Below, in pieces: positions 7,391-16,789 of a stretch of 64,000 bases of DNA. Under the pieces are notes generated by a model. That model was not told the origin of the DNA. It made no database searches and saw only the letters and a program-made list of their open reading frames with translations. The first letter of the stretch is position 1; the number at the start of each line of letters is the position of its first letter. The DNA is taken from positions 1 to 64,000 of the forward strand of contig SACF01000015.1 of assembly GCA_009928665.1 (NCBI GenBank). The letters run 5' to 3'. Source of the stretch: Alphaproteobacteria bacterium (GTDB lineage: Bacteria; Bacteroidota; Bacteroidia; Bacteroidales; FEN-979). Made by a program: the position numbers and the translations under genes.

Positions 7391-9268
7391 TCAATTTTGA
7401 GAATCAATCCGCATTTCACTTTTTTCGTCAGGGGTTACTCCGTTTATAATGTCTTCATCATCATTGTCGAAATCATTCGTTTCCGGCTCAATCATCGAAA
7501 TTTCACGCTCGATCTTCTTTTTCATCGCGTTTTCAATGCGATTTAAAATCTGATCTTTCCGATATGAAAAGAATTCATAAAAATTATTGGTAAACAAATG
7601 ATCGGGATTGATGACATGCGTGTGAAGGATTTTAGATAATAGCTGATCATCTGCCCCGAGACGTCGTTTAATTGACTCGAGGTATTTTGATGGAGCATCT
7701 CCGCCAATAATCCGGTTTGTTCTATATGACAATGGTGTTTTATTGACGATGCAATCGAAATCTTGCTTTGGAATATTGTTATCAAGGCACCACTTTTTTG
7801 GAAAAATGTGATGAATATCAATCCATTCGGCAAAATAAGTAGTAAAATCGATCCGCTTCCCACTCATGAAATCCAAAGCGCCATCTTTCATTAATAATGC
7901 ATAGATCCCCTTGTATGCAGCGCTATTCCGGGTACGAAGCGTGTTTAACCGCGAGGGGTTAAAACTCGACTCATAAACTGTCTTAGGCTCCTGGTCTCCA
8001 CCCCGGGTCCAGTTTATCACTTGTTGAATATCCAACGCATACCGGGTTTCATTGGCGGCTCCATATAATTCACCAAAGACGCCACACCAGTACCATTTCA
8101 TGATTTTTTCCCTGATTATTATATTATCGGCTTGATTACCCAAAACGGCAAGGATGGCGCTTAATGGAACCAATTGAGATGTGTAGGGTAAGTCATTGGC
8201 GGTGAATATGTAGTTTTCTATCAACAATTTAGCTGCACTAACGAAACCTTGACAAATGGAATCCTGATACTTTTTGAAGTCATCCAATGACAGATTCAAT
8301 ATATCCTTGCGCTTACAGGTGACGGCCGGTAAACGATCGTCCTTTTCTCCAAGATTTTTAGCCTGGATGCGTTTATTATAGGTTGAGATAAGTGTTATCG
8401 CCTGAAGAAAATCAGTATTCTCAATATCATGGAGGATTCGGTAATGATGAAGTTCAGATCTGATATTACCCCAGCATTCCCTTAGATCGAAATCATCCGT
8501 GGCAAAAGTAGCTGTAAGGAGCTCGAATACATTCAACGCAACTCCGCCTGTATTTACCTTTTCGAAAACCTGGCATACAGCTTCTTTTGTATTTTCCTTT
8601 TTGAGGATAATGACAGGAAGCATATAGTGCGTGAAGTTGTTTAAAACCTTTTCTTCAAAAGCATCCCAGAACTTAATCTTTTCAGGAACATAATTCCAAT
8701 GTTTATTAAAATTTGCTCTCCAGGCTGGAAATTCATCGACCAGGTGAACTGGATACATCAGGTTTTGATATTCGAGTTCGGGACTTGAAAGATCAAGAAT
8801 GATTTTCCGGCCGAAATCTTCAGTAACTAATTTCTGCTCATTTACCGAAAAAATCGCGTCCTCGATATCAAAAGAGTCGTCCATTGCTTTTAACATGTCA
8901 ATAAAATACCATCGGAAGATCTCCTGCCCTTTATCGTTCTTTGTTTTCACAACGGCATTGGAAATAATCGACTGGTAAAGAGAAGTAATGCGTTGTTGCC
9001 CGTCAAGGATCAGTTTTTCGGGTTTTAAATTATCAGGTAGTATAACAGATTCAATGGGCCGGGTTTTGAACCGGACGTTTTCATTACCTGCTTCCAATAG
9101 CATGATAGCCCCAATTGGAAATGATTTGGCAATACTTGCCAAAAGTCCTTTTATTCGGTTGTCATCCCATATCCATCCACGTTGAAAATCAGGTAACTGA
9201 AGTTTTCCAGTTTGTGCGTCTTTTAGAAGTTCGTAAAGCCTGGTTTTAGTCGAGTCGAAAAGTTCCAT
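7391..9268 (-). CDS. DUF262/DUF1524 protein, GmrSD-like nuclease
   Basis: A 625-residue protein of two known parts. The N-terminal DUF262 (ParB/Srx-like) domain shows LPDFQRGWIWD near residues 25-35, LDGQQRITSLYQS near 86-98 and VFEKVNTGGVALNVFEL near 234-250. The C-terminal DUF1524 HNH part shows IDIHHIFPKKW near 483-493 and NKTPLSYRTNRIIG near 508-521. In GmrSD, BrxU and SspE relatives the first domain senses or hydrolyses NTP and the second cuts DNA, often phage DNA with modified bases. It is the last gene of the minus-strand defence row, 86 bases after the putAbiC-like gene. Its target is unknown. Confidence 0.85.
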   Translation of the reverse strand: MELFDSTKTRLYELLKDAQTGKLQLPDFQRGWIWDDNRIKGLLASIAKSFPIGAIMLLEAGNENVRFKTRPIESVILPDNLKPEKLILDGQQRITSLYQSIISNAVVKTKNDKGQEIFRWYFIDMLKAMDDSFDIEDAIFSVNEQKLVTEDFGRKIILDLSSPELEYQNLMYPVHLVDEFPAWRANFNKHWNYVPEKIKFWDAFEEKVLNNFTHYMLPVIILKKENTKEAVCQVFEKVNTGGVALNVFELLTATFATDDFDLRECWGNIRSELHHYRILHDIENTDFLQAITLISTYNKRIQAKNLGEKDDRLPAVTCKRKDILNLSLDDFKKYQDSICQGFVSAAKLLIENYIFTANDLPYTSQLVPLSAILAVLGNQADNIIIREKIMKWYWCGVFGELYGAANETRYALDIQQVINWTRGGDQEPKTVYESSFNPSRLNTLRTRNSAAYKGIYALLMKDGALDFMSGKRIDFTTYFAEWIDIHHIFPKKWCLDNNIPKQDFDCIVNKTPLSYRTNRIIGGDAPSKYLESIKRRLGADDQLLSKILHTHVINPDHLFTNNFYEFFSYRKDQILNRIENAMKKKIEREISMIEPETNDFDNDDEDIINGVTPDEKSEMRIDSQN

Positions 9269-9354
9269 TTATTAAGCGTATAAGTTGTGAAGATTTTTAA
9301 AGATCGAAAATAATATCCAAGATATTAAATGTTCCGTAATTGACATGAATTAAA

Positions 9355-10053
9355 TTAGTTAAACAGATTACATTTCCCTTTTAGAAGTTGATGAAGCGCA
9401 ACAATCTCATTTAAAAAAGTGTCGTTATATTTGCTATCCCTGCCCTTTATCTTCAGATAGAATTCAACAATATTGATCATGGAATTTTTCAAATATACAG
9501 AATGTATATTCATGAACTTTTTCCACAGATGCTTCTTACTTTCGATTTGAATTGAATAATCTTGGATCTGGTTATAAATAAGATCAACATCAGAAATAAT
9601 ACTGTAATAATTTCCAAAGTTTATTACTGACATAAGATCAAGAGAAAGACCTTCAGTTTTGGATCCAAAATATTCCTTAAGATATTCTAAATTATGAGAA
9701 TTAGCAATAGAATTAAAGGCGGCAATACCTTTTCTCTCTTGATGATCGTCGATGAACCTAAAATTCTCGCATTTCTCTTCCAATTTTGATAACATCATTA
9801 AAATAAACTGAATCCGGGAATTCTCACTTTGCAAATAATTCGCTCTCCTCTGTGCGGTCAATGCAAAATAAATAAGTACAGAACCAAGAATTCCTGTAAT
9901 TGGCGCTGACAAGCCTCCTATAGTTGAACCTAAGTCGGGGTTGCCAGTAAAACTACATTTTGGGAAAATCCATAAATAAAGAAAAGGACTGGCAAAAGTC
10001 AGGATAATGCCAATAATCAATAACAGATAAATATGTTTATCAATGAATTTCAT
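9355..10053 (-). CDS. Putative phage abortive-infection membrane protein (putAbiC type)
   Basis: The 232-residue protein has two N-terminal membrane helices (about 9-31 and 45-67) joined by a short loop, with the word GSTIGGLSAPITGILGSVLIYFALTAQ spread over residues 42-68. That arrangement is typical of the putative AbiC family, in which a cytosolic helical domain follows. The rest is helical and soluble. Family members are linked to abortive infection, with an unknown killing mechanism. Its ATG overlaps the stop of the proline-rich gene as ATGA, implying coupled translation with the upstream defence genes. Confidence 0.7.
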   Translation of the reverse strand: MKFIDKHIYLLLIIGIILTFASPFLYLWIFPKCSFTGNPDLGSTIGGLSAPITGILGSVLIYFALTAQRRANYLQSENSRIQFILMMLSKLEEKCENFRFIDDHQERKGIAAFNSIANSHNLEYLKEYFGSKTEGLSLDLMSVINFGNYYSIISDVDLIYNQIQDYSIQIESKKHLWKKFMNIHSVYLKNSMINIVEFYLKIKGRDSKYNDTFLNEIVALHQLLKGKCNLFN

Positions 10054-10229
10054 TTTGATGGTTTGGCAGGAGGTGGTGATTGTGGCTTAGGCCGTGGATT
10101 AGAATTGGGAGGAGGTGATGTTGGCTGACCAGTTGATGGTTTGGGTTCTTGACTGGGAGGCGGTGATGAGGGATAACTTTTTTGATGTTCAGGTCCAGGA
10201 ACAATCATTATTTCGCGTTCACTTTTCAT
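10050..10229 (-). CDS. Small proline-rich protein in the defence operon
   Basis: A 59-residue protein from ATG 10229 (a TTG three codons earlier is less likely). After a short N-terminus (MKSEREIMIVPGPEHQ) about 40 residues consist almost only of Pro, Ser, Lys, Gln and Asn, with repeats such as SPPP and PKPQSPPP. It should be disordered. Its ATG is two bases after the stop of the upstream membrane-protein gene, and its stop overlaps the next start as ATGA, so it is translated as part of this operon. It may be a flexible adaptor between the membrane proteins; no homologue is recognised. Confidence 0.6.
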   Translation of the reverse strand: MKSEREIMIVPGPEHQKSYPSSPPPSQEPKPSTGQPTSPPPNSNPRPKPQSPPPAKPSK

Positions 10230-10231
10230 GG

Positions 10232-10645
10232 CTACCAAATATTTAATGAAACATAAGCAACGATTGAGACAATGCCAAGGATAAGCATTAAGATTGAGGT
10301 GTTATTCAATTTGTAGATTTTTCTATTTCGTTTTATAGCAATTTTCTGATCATAATTGCCATTATCAATATCTTCAATTGTCTTGTAATGAGATTTATAA
10401 GCGAAAATATGCGAAAGAAGATTTATTAATAAGGTCACGGTTAAACAGATCCAACCTAAAATAATAAGCGATTTACAAGTAGTCTGATTTATTTGACCCG
10501 TAATTCTTTCCAGGAATGCCATTGAAATTGCAATCGATCCAGCACTGACATAAGTCAATTGTTTTTCAAAACTGTCCTGGCTTTTATCTAGGAGTTTGAG
10601 TAATTCGTTCCTATACTCCTTGAGGTTATTTTCTTCAGCTTCCAT
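10232..10645 (-). CDS. Small membrane protein of the defence operon
   Basis: The product is 137 residues from ATG 10645, which has an AAGGAG about 15 bases upstream; a TTG at 10672 inside the preceding gene is less likely. A charged N-terminal helix (EAEENNLKEYRNELLKLLDKS) precedes a weakly hydrophobic helix (about 30-48), a strong membrane helix (SLIILGWICLTVTLLINLLS), a basic cytosolic stretch, and a last membrane helix ending at the C-terminus. The layout resembles small helper or effector membrane proteins beside restriction systems. It starts 10 bases after the type IIG stop. Function unknown. Confidence 0.65.
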   Translation of the reverse strand: MEAEENNLKEYRNELLKLLDKSQDSFEKQLTYVSAGSIAISMAFLERITGQINQTTCKSLIILGWICLTVTLLINLLSHIFAYKSHYKTIEDIDNGNYDQKIAIKRNRKIYKLNNTSILMLILGIVSIVAYVSLNIW

Positions 10646-10655
10646 ATAATTAAAA

Positions 10656-13600
10656 TTAAGCTCCTTCCACAATTTTTATCTCCTCCTCGGTCAATCCATA
10701 TAACTGATAAACAAGCCGGTCGATCTCGGATTCCAAAGAATCAATTTTTGCTAATGGATCGACTTTTTTCATTTTTTCGATTTCTATGACTTTCTCAATG
10801 ATGGCATTTTGATCTTCCTTTGCAATAATGGGCAGCGGTATATCTTTCAATATGCTGGGTTTAATTTGAGCAAGTGCCCTTCCTTCTTCAAAAGAAAATA
10901 GCCTATAGAGAATCGTAAAGAACTTTGAATTAAGAACTCCTATCAAAAAACGATTAGCTGAGAAATTGTTAGCAGCCATTAGAAAAAGGCCATCGGTTGG
11001 ATAAGTACCACACGTATCTATTGAGGCGATGATTTTGTCCCCTGTTATTACTCCAAGGATTTTTTCTGGTTTGATAAATATTTTTTCGTCTCTTTCTCTA
11101 TGAAGTGAATAAAATGGATGCTTGCCTTCCTTGACTTCTTTACATGTTATATCCTTTTCATACCGTTTTATATAAGCAAAAATATTAGGAATTAATTCCG
11201 GTTTGTCCTTGTTTGAAGTGTAAATTATTTTTTTTGAACGATTTATGATCTGGTATTTTTTAACATCAACACCGCCAGTTAATGTGGGTTTAATTTTTTC
11301 AGGTTCAAGATGAAAATCGTTGCAAATTTGATCATTTACAATAAAAGCATTTTTAAAATCCGGACTTACCCCTCTTTGTATACCATCTTCATCAATATGA
11401 TTTCCTAAAGTGCTAATCCCTAACTTTGCTAATATTTCATATTGTTCAATGTTCTCAGTTGCAAACACATGAAATGGTAATTTGGTAAAAAAATGTGTTG
11501 GAACCGTTTTAAATGTAATATTGCTTATAGAAACATCTTTCTTTTTTCGATATAACCCAACAATTGATGTTTTTTCTTTAATTGAACCAACAATAACAAT
11601 TGCGGCCGCTCTTGCAACATCTTGAAAAATATTATCACCAAGATTAATAACTTCGATAAGTTGAAATCCACTCAGAAGCTTGACGCGCAATTTTGTATTG
11701 TCTATTTGATATAGCAAAACGTCCGGAACGATCATTGAAACATAACCATCAATGCTTTTTAACACTAAAGATTTATTTATGAAGAACATAAATGAATCAA
11801 TCATTCGAACAATGATATCAGCGTTTTCACTTTTGATATATTGAAGGTATTTACCTTCAATTATCGCACCCCAAGGTGGATTTCCAATCACCACATCAAA
11901 ACCCACAAAATCACCTTCATCATTTAGCACTTCCGGGAATTCAAACCGCCATTCAAAAGCGTTTTCATAAATCCTGTTGTTTTTGATCTCTTCCAATTCC
12001 GTTTCGAGTTTCCGGATTTTGGTGGTCAGGTCGATCACTTTTTTATTCCATTCATCCTTCTCCTTTTTCGATTGATCAAACAGGCTGGTTTGCTGGGTAA
12101 GATTAAACAGCTCGCCGTTCAACTTTCTTAATTGAATCAGACGCTTATCATTGGCGGCCACCTCCGTTTCAAAATCGGTTTTTATCGATTCGATGAGCCG
12201 CTCCATGGTCCGTTTTTCCTCTTTGTTCGTTGCATTACGATAGGACATTACGGCAAGGCGATAACTGTCGATACTCCACTTGCTCCTCTTCAATGCCTGT
12301 TTGATGTCTGCGTCCAAAGAATAGCGGGATATAAGTGAATTGCCGCATTTGATATTTATGTCGATGTTGGGAAGGGTTTCAAGCTCGGAAAAATTGCTTT
12401 CTTGCTTGTAATAGGCGCTTTTCAGCAATTCTATCCACAATCTAAGCCGACAAATCTTCACTGAATTGGGATTGATGTCAACGCCGAACAGGCAATTTTC
12501 AATGATGGTCTGCTTTTCATGGAAAAGGGCTTCCTGAATACGCTGGCTTTCCTTGTTTGCCGGATTGTATTCGAACAACCCTCCATCTTCATCGGTTATT
12601 ATCAGTTCATCGTTCACAACCTCTACATGGTAATCTCTCAGTGTCTTACCTTGCCGGTCCATCAATATTTTTAATTCACATTTAATCGCGATGATCTCAT
12701 TCAGCGCGGATACGAGAAAATGGCCGGAACCAACCGCAGGATCGCAAATTTTTAAACTGTTAATAATGGTATTAGATTCATTCTTGTCCTCAATTATGTT
12801 ATAGAGACCATTGAGGTCTTTGCAAGACCAGCCTTTGGCCGCATTGAATTTCTGGATTACGGACCGACGGATGGTCTCATGGCACATATACATTGTGATG
12901 AATCCTGGGGTAAAGAAGGAACCATCTTTATATCCGTTCAGTTTCTCGAAGATCAGTCCTAAAACCGATGCATTGATCAGCGTTTTATTGTCTTCCTGGA
13001 TTTCCTCTGAACCCTCTCCGGCAAAATCATAGGAATCGAGAAATTCAAACAGGTATTGCAGACCGCTGAGTTTTCCGGTTCGTTTCTTACCAGTATTATC
13101 TTTTAAAACCGTGGAATGAATAATTGGAAGCTGTGAGTGGCCCTGAAGGTTACTTATAAAAATGGTAAGTTGTTCCAGTTCTGTAGGTTCAAATAAAGAC
13201 GAGTTAAGATAGGGCACTTTACTGAATAACTTTGCCATTTCCTGATCACGTTCATCGATCTTTCGGGCCAGTACACGGAAAAACAGGTTATCCAGATCGT
13301 CGTAACCATCGATCCGGTCACAGTTAAGGAATCCATAATCGGGATCGCCCTTGTGATATCGGATCAACTGGGCTTCTAATAGTTTTAGAAACAAAATACG
13401 ATTAAGCCAGGTAATTACCAGTTCAAGTGAAACATTGAAGAGGCGTTGTTCATGGGACTCTCCAAACTGTGACGGCTTGGGTAAACGTGAAATCTTGTCC
13501 CGGCTTTCAATCTGCAGGATAGTATTTTCGATAAGCGAACCGGGATCCCGGCTACCCTCTTTTTTGCGTTCAATAAGTTTTTTGCTTCCCGATTTTGTTT

Positions 13601-14384
13601 CGGTCAATCCGATGATGTGCAGGAGTTCAGTGTAAAAGGACTTATCGAGGGTGTTGCTGTCATTCGAAAATGGAAGCTTCAGAAGATGTTCAGGAGAAAG
13701 CACTTTGTACAGTGCAATTAATTTCGCATCATCGACTTTATCATCATTCCGGAGTGGTTTGTCATAATCCCTGAAATCGAACCAGGAAAAGTAAATTTCG
13801 GAGGTAAACGCTGCCATAAATGGTTCTGCAATTTCATTGTAAAAGAAATCAGTGGTCTTTCCAGCAAGCCTACCTTCCTCAAAATCAATGAACTGCTTTA
13901 CCAGGTTTTTATTCTGAGCAAATGACTTTTCAAAGAGATTGACATCAAATACATACCATTCATAAATATTTGTTGCTACGAGATGCTTGATCTCCAGATT
14001 GTGATTTATGATCCGTTCACGGAGGTAATAAAGGATAAGTTCATGAAATGCTTTTGCGTTCAAATTATCCCTTCGGACCATCTCGGGCTTATTCGAAGGT
14101 TTTTTAGCTTCGATAAGCACACCGGCGAAGGTTTTTGCATCGGGGCCATTATGGATAACAAGGTCGTTACGGCCTTTTGTGTTGATGTAAAATTTTTGAT
14201 AGAAAGTATTCTTAAGAAAACCGCTAAGGTCATTTTTGACGTGCTCTTCCGATTCTGATTCATCCAAGCCATCAATCAGTTCATTAAGATTTTTCTTGAA
14301 CAGTTCAATTTCGTTACGGGATGGTTTAACCTTAAGATAGGCTTTGTTGAGGGATTTACGGGGAGGTAGCAGGTTCAGGTTCAT
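10656..14384 (-). CDS. Type IIG restriction enzyme/DNA adenine methyltransferase fusion
   Basis: A 1242-residue single-chain restriction-modification protein. Near residues 68-92 is a PD-(D/E)xK-like site (GRNDLVI...GVLIEAKK). A helical connector follows. The gamma-class N6-adenine methyltransferase core has the SAM-binding motif DPAVGSGHF near 545-553 and the catalytic NPPW near 832. The last 370 residues fit a target-recognition domain. The order nuclease-methylase-TRD is that of Eco57I/BpuSI-like type IIG enzymes and of BREX PglX relatives. It is the first gene of the defence operon. A TAACTTTG (minus strand, 14414-14407) in front may be its -7 element. Confidence 0.88.
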   Translation of the reverse strand: MNLNLLPPRKSLNKAYLKVKPSRNEIELFKKNLNELIDGLDESESEEHVKNDLSGFLKNTFYQKFYINTKGRNDLVIHNGPDAKTFAGVLIEAKKPSNKPEMVRRDNLNAKAFHELILYYLRERIINHNLEIKHLVATNIYEWYVFDVNLFEKSFAQNKNLVKQFIDFEEGRLAGKTTDFFYNEIAEPFMAAFTSEIYFSWFDFRDYDKPLRNDDKVDDAKLIALYKVLSPEHLLKLPFSNDSNTLDKSFYTELLHIIGLTETKSGSKKLIERKKEGSRDPGSLIENTILQIESRDKISRLPKPSQFGESHEQRLFNVSLELVITWLNRILFLKLLEAQLIRYHKGDPDYGFLNCDRIDGYDDLDNLFFRVLARKIDERDQEMAKLFSKVPYLNSSLFEPTELEQLTIFISNLQGHSQLPIIHSTVLKDNTGKKRTGKLSGLQYLFEFLDSYDFAGEGSEEIQEDNKTLINASVLGLIFEKLNGYKDGSFFTPGFITMYMCHETIRRSVIQKFNAAKGWSCKDLNGLYNIIEDKNESNTIINSLKICDPAVGSGHFLVSALNEIIAIKCELKILMDRQGKTLRDYHVEVVNDELIITDEDGGLFEYNPANKESQRIQEALFHEKQTIIENCLFGVDINPNSVKICRLRLWIELLKSAYYKQESNFSELETLPNIDINIKCGNSLISRYSLDADIKQALKRSKWSIDSYRLAVMSYRNATNKEEKRTMERLIESIKTDFETEVAANDKRLIQLRKLNGELFNLTQQTSLFDQSKKEKDEWNKKVIDLTTKIRKLETELEEIKNNRIYENAFEWRFEFPEVLNDEGDFVGFDVVIGNPPWGAIIEGKYLQYIKSENADIIVRMIDSFMFFINKSLVLKSIDGYVSMIVPDVLLYQIDNTKLRVKLLSGFQLIEVINLGDNIFQDVARAAAIVIVGSIKEKTSIVGLYRKKKDVSISNITFKTVPTHFFTKLPFHVFATENIEQYEILAKLGISTLGNHIDEDGIQRGVSPDFKNAFIVNDQICNDFHLEPEKIKPTLTGGVDVKKYQIINRSKKIIYTSNKDKPELIPNIFAYIKRYEKDITCKEVKEGKHPFYSLHRERDEKIFIKPEKILGVITGDKIIASIDTCGTYPTDGLFLMAANNFSANRFLIGVLNSKFFTILYRLFSFEEGRALAQIKPSILKDIPLPIIAKEDQNAIIEKVIEIEKMKKVDPLAKIDSLESEIDRLVYQLYGLTEEEIKIVEGA

Positions 14385-14460
14385 GGACGAAATCTTCTTC
14401 TGTGTTCAAAGTTATAAAAAGAAGTCAGAAATAGTATTTTTTTATTGTTTTGGCCATTTT

Positions 14461-14609
14461 ACCCTCCCTACCCTCCCTGAAACGTGGAAACTATTGATTT
14501 TACTGGTAGTACATCAGGGAGGGTTGGTTCAGGGAGGGTGTAAAACAGGGAGGGTTGTACTCAATTAACGATTGTCGATTGACGATTTGAAAGGGAGGGT
14601 AGGGAGGGT
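14461..14609 (+). repeat. Perfect 18-bp G-rich inverted repeat upstream of the type IIG gene
   Basis: ACCCTCCCTACCCTCCCT at 14461-14478 is the exact reverse complement of 14592-14609. Each arm holds four runs of three G (or C) separated by one or two bases, the strict pattern for a four-stranded G-quadruplex, on the minus strand at the left arm and the plus strand at the right. Further GGGAGGGT words lie between and beyond the arms. The array starts 77 bases upstream of the type IIG start codon. Confidence 0.75.
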
Positions 14610-14890
14610 TCAGGGAAGGTATTTTTCAACAACCCTCCCTGATGTAAGGATTGATTTTATTGATGTTTTGAGAGATTAGGGAAGGTAGGGAGGGTGTTTT
14701 CAGTAAAAAAAGAAAATTGAATATTGAACACAGGATATTTAATGTTGATTGAAAAGATTGAACAATCGAATAATCGAACAATCGGATTGTGAATTTTGAA
14801 CTAAAAGGGAATCAGGAAAGGGAAGGCATTGAGGATTTCTCTTGGATGGCCCAAACATAAATGCCGTCGGTTTTGCGTTTTTCGAAACCA
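14486..14890 (-). repeat. Duplicated primase 3' end plus flank, copy A
   Basis: This stretch is a diverged copy of 16790-17030. Shared landmarks in order are the segment around GATTTTAC and TAGTACAT, AGGGAGGG, TTCAGTAAAAAAAG, TTGAATATTGA, TTTAATGTTGAT, GAATAATCGAAC, GGAATCAGGAAA and GGATGGCCCAAA. Copy A is longer because it contains extra G-rich repeats. Homology stops sharply near 14893. Confidence 0.75.
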
Positions 14891-14892
14891 AA
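14812..14892 (-). pseudogene. Remnant of a second VirE-type primase (last 26 codons)
   Basis: The minus strand from 14892 to the TGA at 14814-14812 encodes FGFEKRKTDGIYVWAIQEKS followed by SMPSLS and a stop. The intact primase ending at 16952 has the same 26 residues with four conservative changes (Ile/Val, Arg/Lys, Leu/Met, Ile/Leu). Upstream of 14892 the match ends and a stop appears. It is therefore the 3' end of a lost primase homologue that evolved under selection before it was cut off. Confidence 0.8.
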
Positions 14893-14958
14893 TTGTTACC
14901 GAAAACTATAGAAGCGATAAAGTGCCAGAAATAATTTTAGTAATAAAAACAAGCAAAA

Positions 14959-15156
14959 TTAATCTGTCAACACAACGTTGGATGCGCTAGCGTAAGAGTT
15001 TTTTTCTTTCACTTTATAATCTCGACGAACTTCAGCCAATTCAACATTTAATTTTTCAATGGCTTCATTATGGACAGGAGTATCGAGGAAAGACACCTTA
15101 CCATCACGCATTAATTGTGTGCGTAGTTCTTCTGTTTTACTAAAACGTTCAATCAT
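14959..15156 (-). CDS. Small partner protein of the C39-like peptidase gene
   Basis: A 65-residue protein from ATG 15156, whose first bases overlap the stop of the upstream gene as ATGA, indicating coupled translation. An in-frame ATG at 15189 would add 11 residues and a 37-base overlap. The product is short, charged and helical (NEAIEKLNVELAEVRRDYKVKEKNS) with no signal or membrane segment. Such a pair may be toxin and antitoxin, or protease and adaptor, but the sequence shows neither. No family recognised. Confidence 0.6.
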   Translation of the reverse strand: MIERFSKTEELRTQLMRDGKVSFLDTPVHNEAIEKLNVELAEVRRDYKVKEKNSYASASNVVLTD

Positions 15157-16679
15157 ACCGATGGGTTTCTGAGGTTTTTGACGAAGCATTTAAAGGGGGG
15201 CAAAGGTAATAATTCTTTTTCAAATCTACCTTCATTTTGATTTAATTTGATTATCATCCCATTGAATGCCGCAAAGATCAAGGGTTTGCTATAAAAAATG
15301 TTTGGTTCAGTCGCATCTAAAATGACCAACCCTGAAGCCATCGACTGTTTAATTAATTCCTTTGAACTTAATTCACCCACCCAAATAAACTTCGGCATCG
15401 TAAGTTCAAGGAGAACATTTTTAGTTTCAGGTTGAAAGTCTGGTTCTAAAGATAAGCCATCTTTAAAGGATCTGCTTGATGTCAGATAAACTTTTATTAA
15501 CAATTCAGAGTTAACAGGCAATGGTTCAGGTCCTTGTATTAGATACGATAGAATGAAATTTTTAGCTTCAAAAGCGTCAAGGTAAACTTTATGGTAAAGA
15601 GGGGCAATAAAATGTTTTATCCTGCAATTTTGCCAATCACCACCATAATGTAAAGTTGGTTCAGATAACATAGCCTTTTGGTAAACAGGTAAATTATCAT
15701 CTATAAATATAAAATTCCTACTGGCTGAATCATAATCATAAACCTTGATGTTATTTGAAACGATTGTGTTTTGAAGTTTTGTATTAGTGAATGGATAAAC
15801 AGCAAGTTGATCAATCTGTTCAGGAGTAATATTTTCATGACCAATACACAGGACTGCATGGCCAATATTGCCATCGGGTCGATTATCGATACCTATAATC
15901 AGTGGAATACCGCTTTCAATGTATGTACTTATCAGCCTTTCAAAATCTACGTCATATTCCTCCTTTGAGTAAATCCTTGTTCCAAATCCGAACTCCCGTA
16001 AAGCAAAAGATAATTGTTGAATATTTAAACCACGGGATGGTAATTGTCTTTCAGTTGTAACTTTATTCAGTGTCGATATTATTTTTGAAGGAAGAACAGG
16101 ACAATAATCAGGATATTTGTTGCTAAAATATTCCATTATTGCCCAAAGTGTAGTTTCAGCACATGAAATGGTTTCAGCATCCTGAGAAGAGTGTGGAAAT
16201 CCTTCCACAGAAAACTTAATACCGTGGCATGTCGTTTGAATATTTGTAAAACAGGCTTGAAAATTATTATTCTTCAAAATTTTAGGGGATATAACACTTC
16301 TCCCAATAACATTTGGAATAGTTGGTCGTAGGATTATAAAGCCACCGTATCTTACCGACAATTCTTCTCGGTAGCCAGGTGAATGGAATTTCGCTATATC
16401 AACATTTTCGGTAAAAAAAGTAAGTCTAATGCAATCCCGGTGGTACCTACTTAGTTTAGATGAATAATAATGGTAGTAGCTATCACGAAACACCCTATCA
16501 ACATAAATGGATTCGGCCAATATATAACACGAATCAATAAATTTCTCAAAATGTGGTTTTACGGCATTATCTGCAATATAAGTTGCAATGTATGAATCAA
16601 AATGAAATTCATTAATTAAAAGGTTTTGAACCAGCTCTTTGCCTTCTAAAATCGGGGCCTTATAAACAGTTAAATTCAT
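15153..16679 (-). CDS. Papain/C39-like cysteine-peptidase-fold protein
   Basis: A 508-residue cytosolic protein. The middle region has the ordered features of a papain-like C39-type fold: Gln166 (oxyanion-hole position), Cys173 at the start of a helix (SCAETTLWAIMEYFS), His274 in NIGHAVLCIGH, and Asp315 or Asp317 in KVYDYDSAS. The N-terminal 150 residues and C-terminal 180 residues match nothing I know; the C-terminal part looks beta-rich. There is no signal peptide, so the substrate is probably inside the cell. It is followed by a translationally coupled 65-residue gene and sits on a mobile element among defence genes. Catalysis is inferred from residue order only. Confidence 0.6.
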   Translation of the reverse strand: MNLTVYKAPILEGKELVQNLLINEFHFDSYIATYIADNAVKPHFEKFIDSCYILAESIYVDRVFRDSYYHYYSSKLSRYHRDCIRLTFFTENVDIAKFHSPGYREELSVRYGGFIILRPTIPNVIGRSVISPKILKNNNFQACFTNIQTTCHGIKFSVEGFPHSSQDAETISCAETTLWAIMEYFSNKYPDYCPVLPSKIISTLNKVTTERQLPSRGLNIQQLSFALREFGFGTRIYSKEEYDVDFERLISTYIESGIPLIIGIDNRPDGNIGHAVLCIGHENITPEQIDQLAVYPFTNTKLQNTIVSNNIKVYDYDSASRNFIFIDDNLPVYQKAMLSEPTLHYGGDWQNCRIKHFIAPLYHKVYLDAFEAKNFILSYLIQGPEPLPVNSELLIKVYLTSSRSFKDGLSLEPDFQPETKNVLLELTMPKFIWVGELSSKELIKQSMASGLVILDATEPNIFYSKPLIFAAFNGMIIKLNQNEGRFEKELLPLPPFKCFVKNLRNPSV

Positions 16680-16789
16680 GGTTGGAAAGCATTTGAAAGT
16701 TTAAATATACAATAAAAACTGCAAAACACTCACGAATATGGAATTAGTGATTAAAAAAATGTTTTATCAGTTTATCCACCCAGAAGTAC

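Noticed and set aside
14461..14700. GGGAGGGT units as a possible CRISPR array
   Set aside because: Units are 8-18 bp, unevenly spaced, in both orientations, with no regular spacers and no cas genes.
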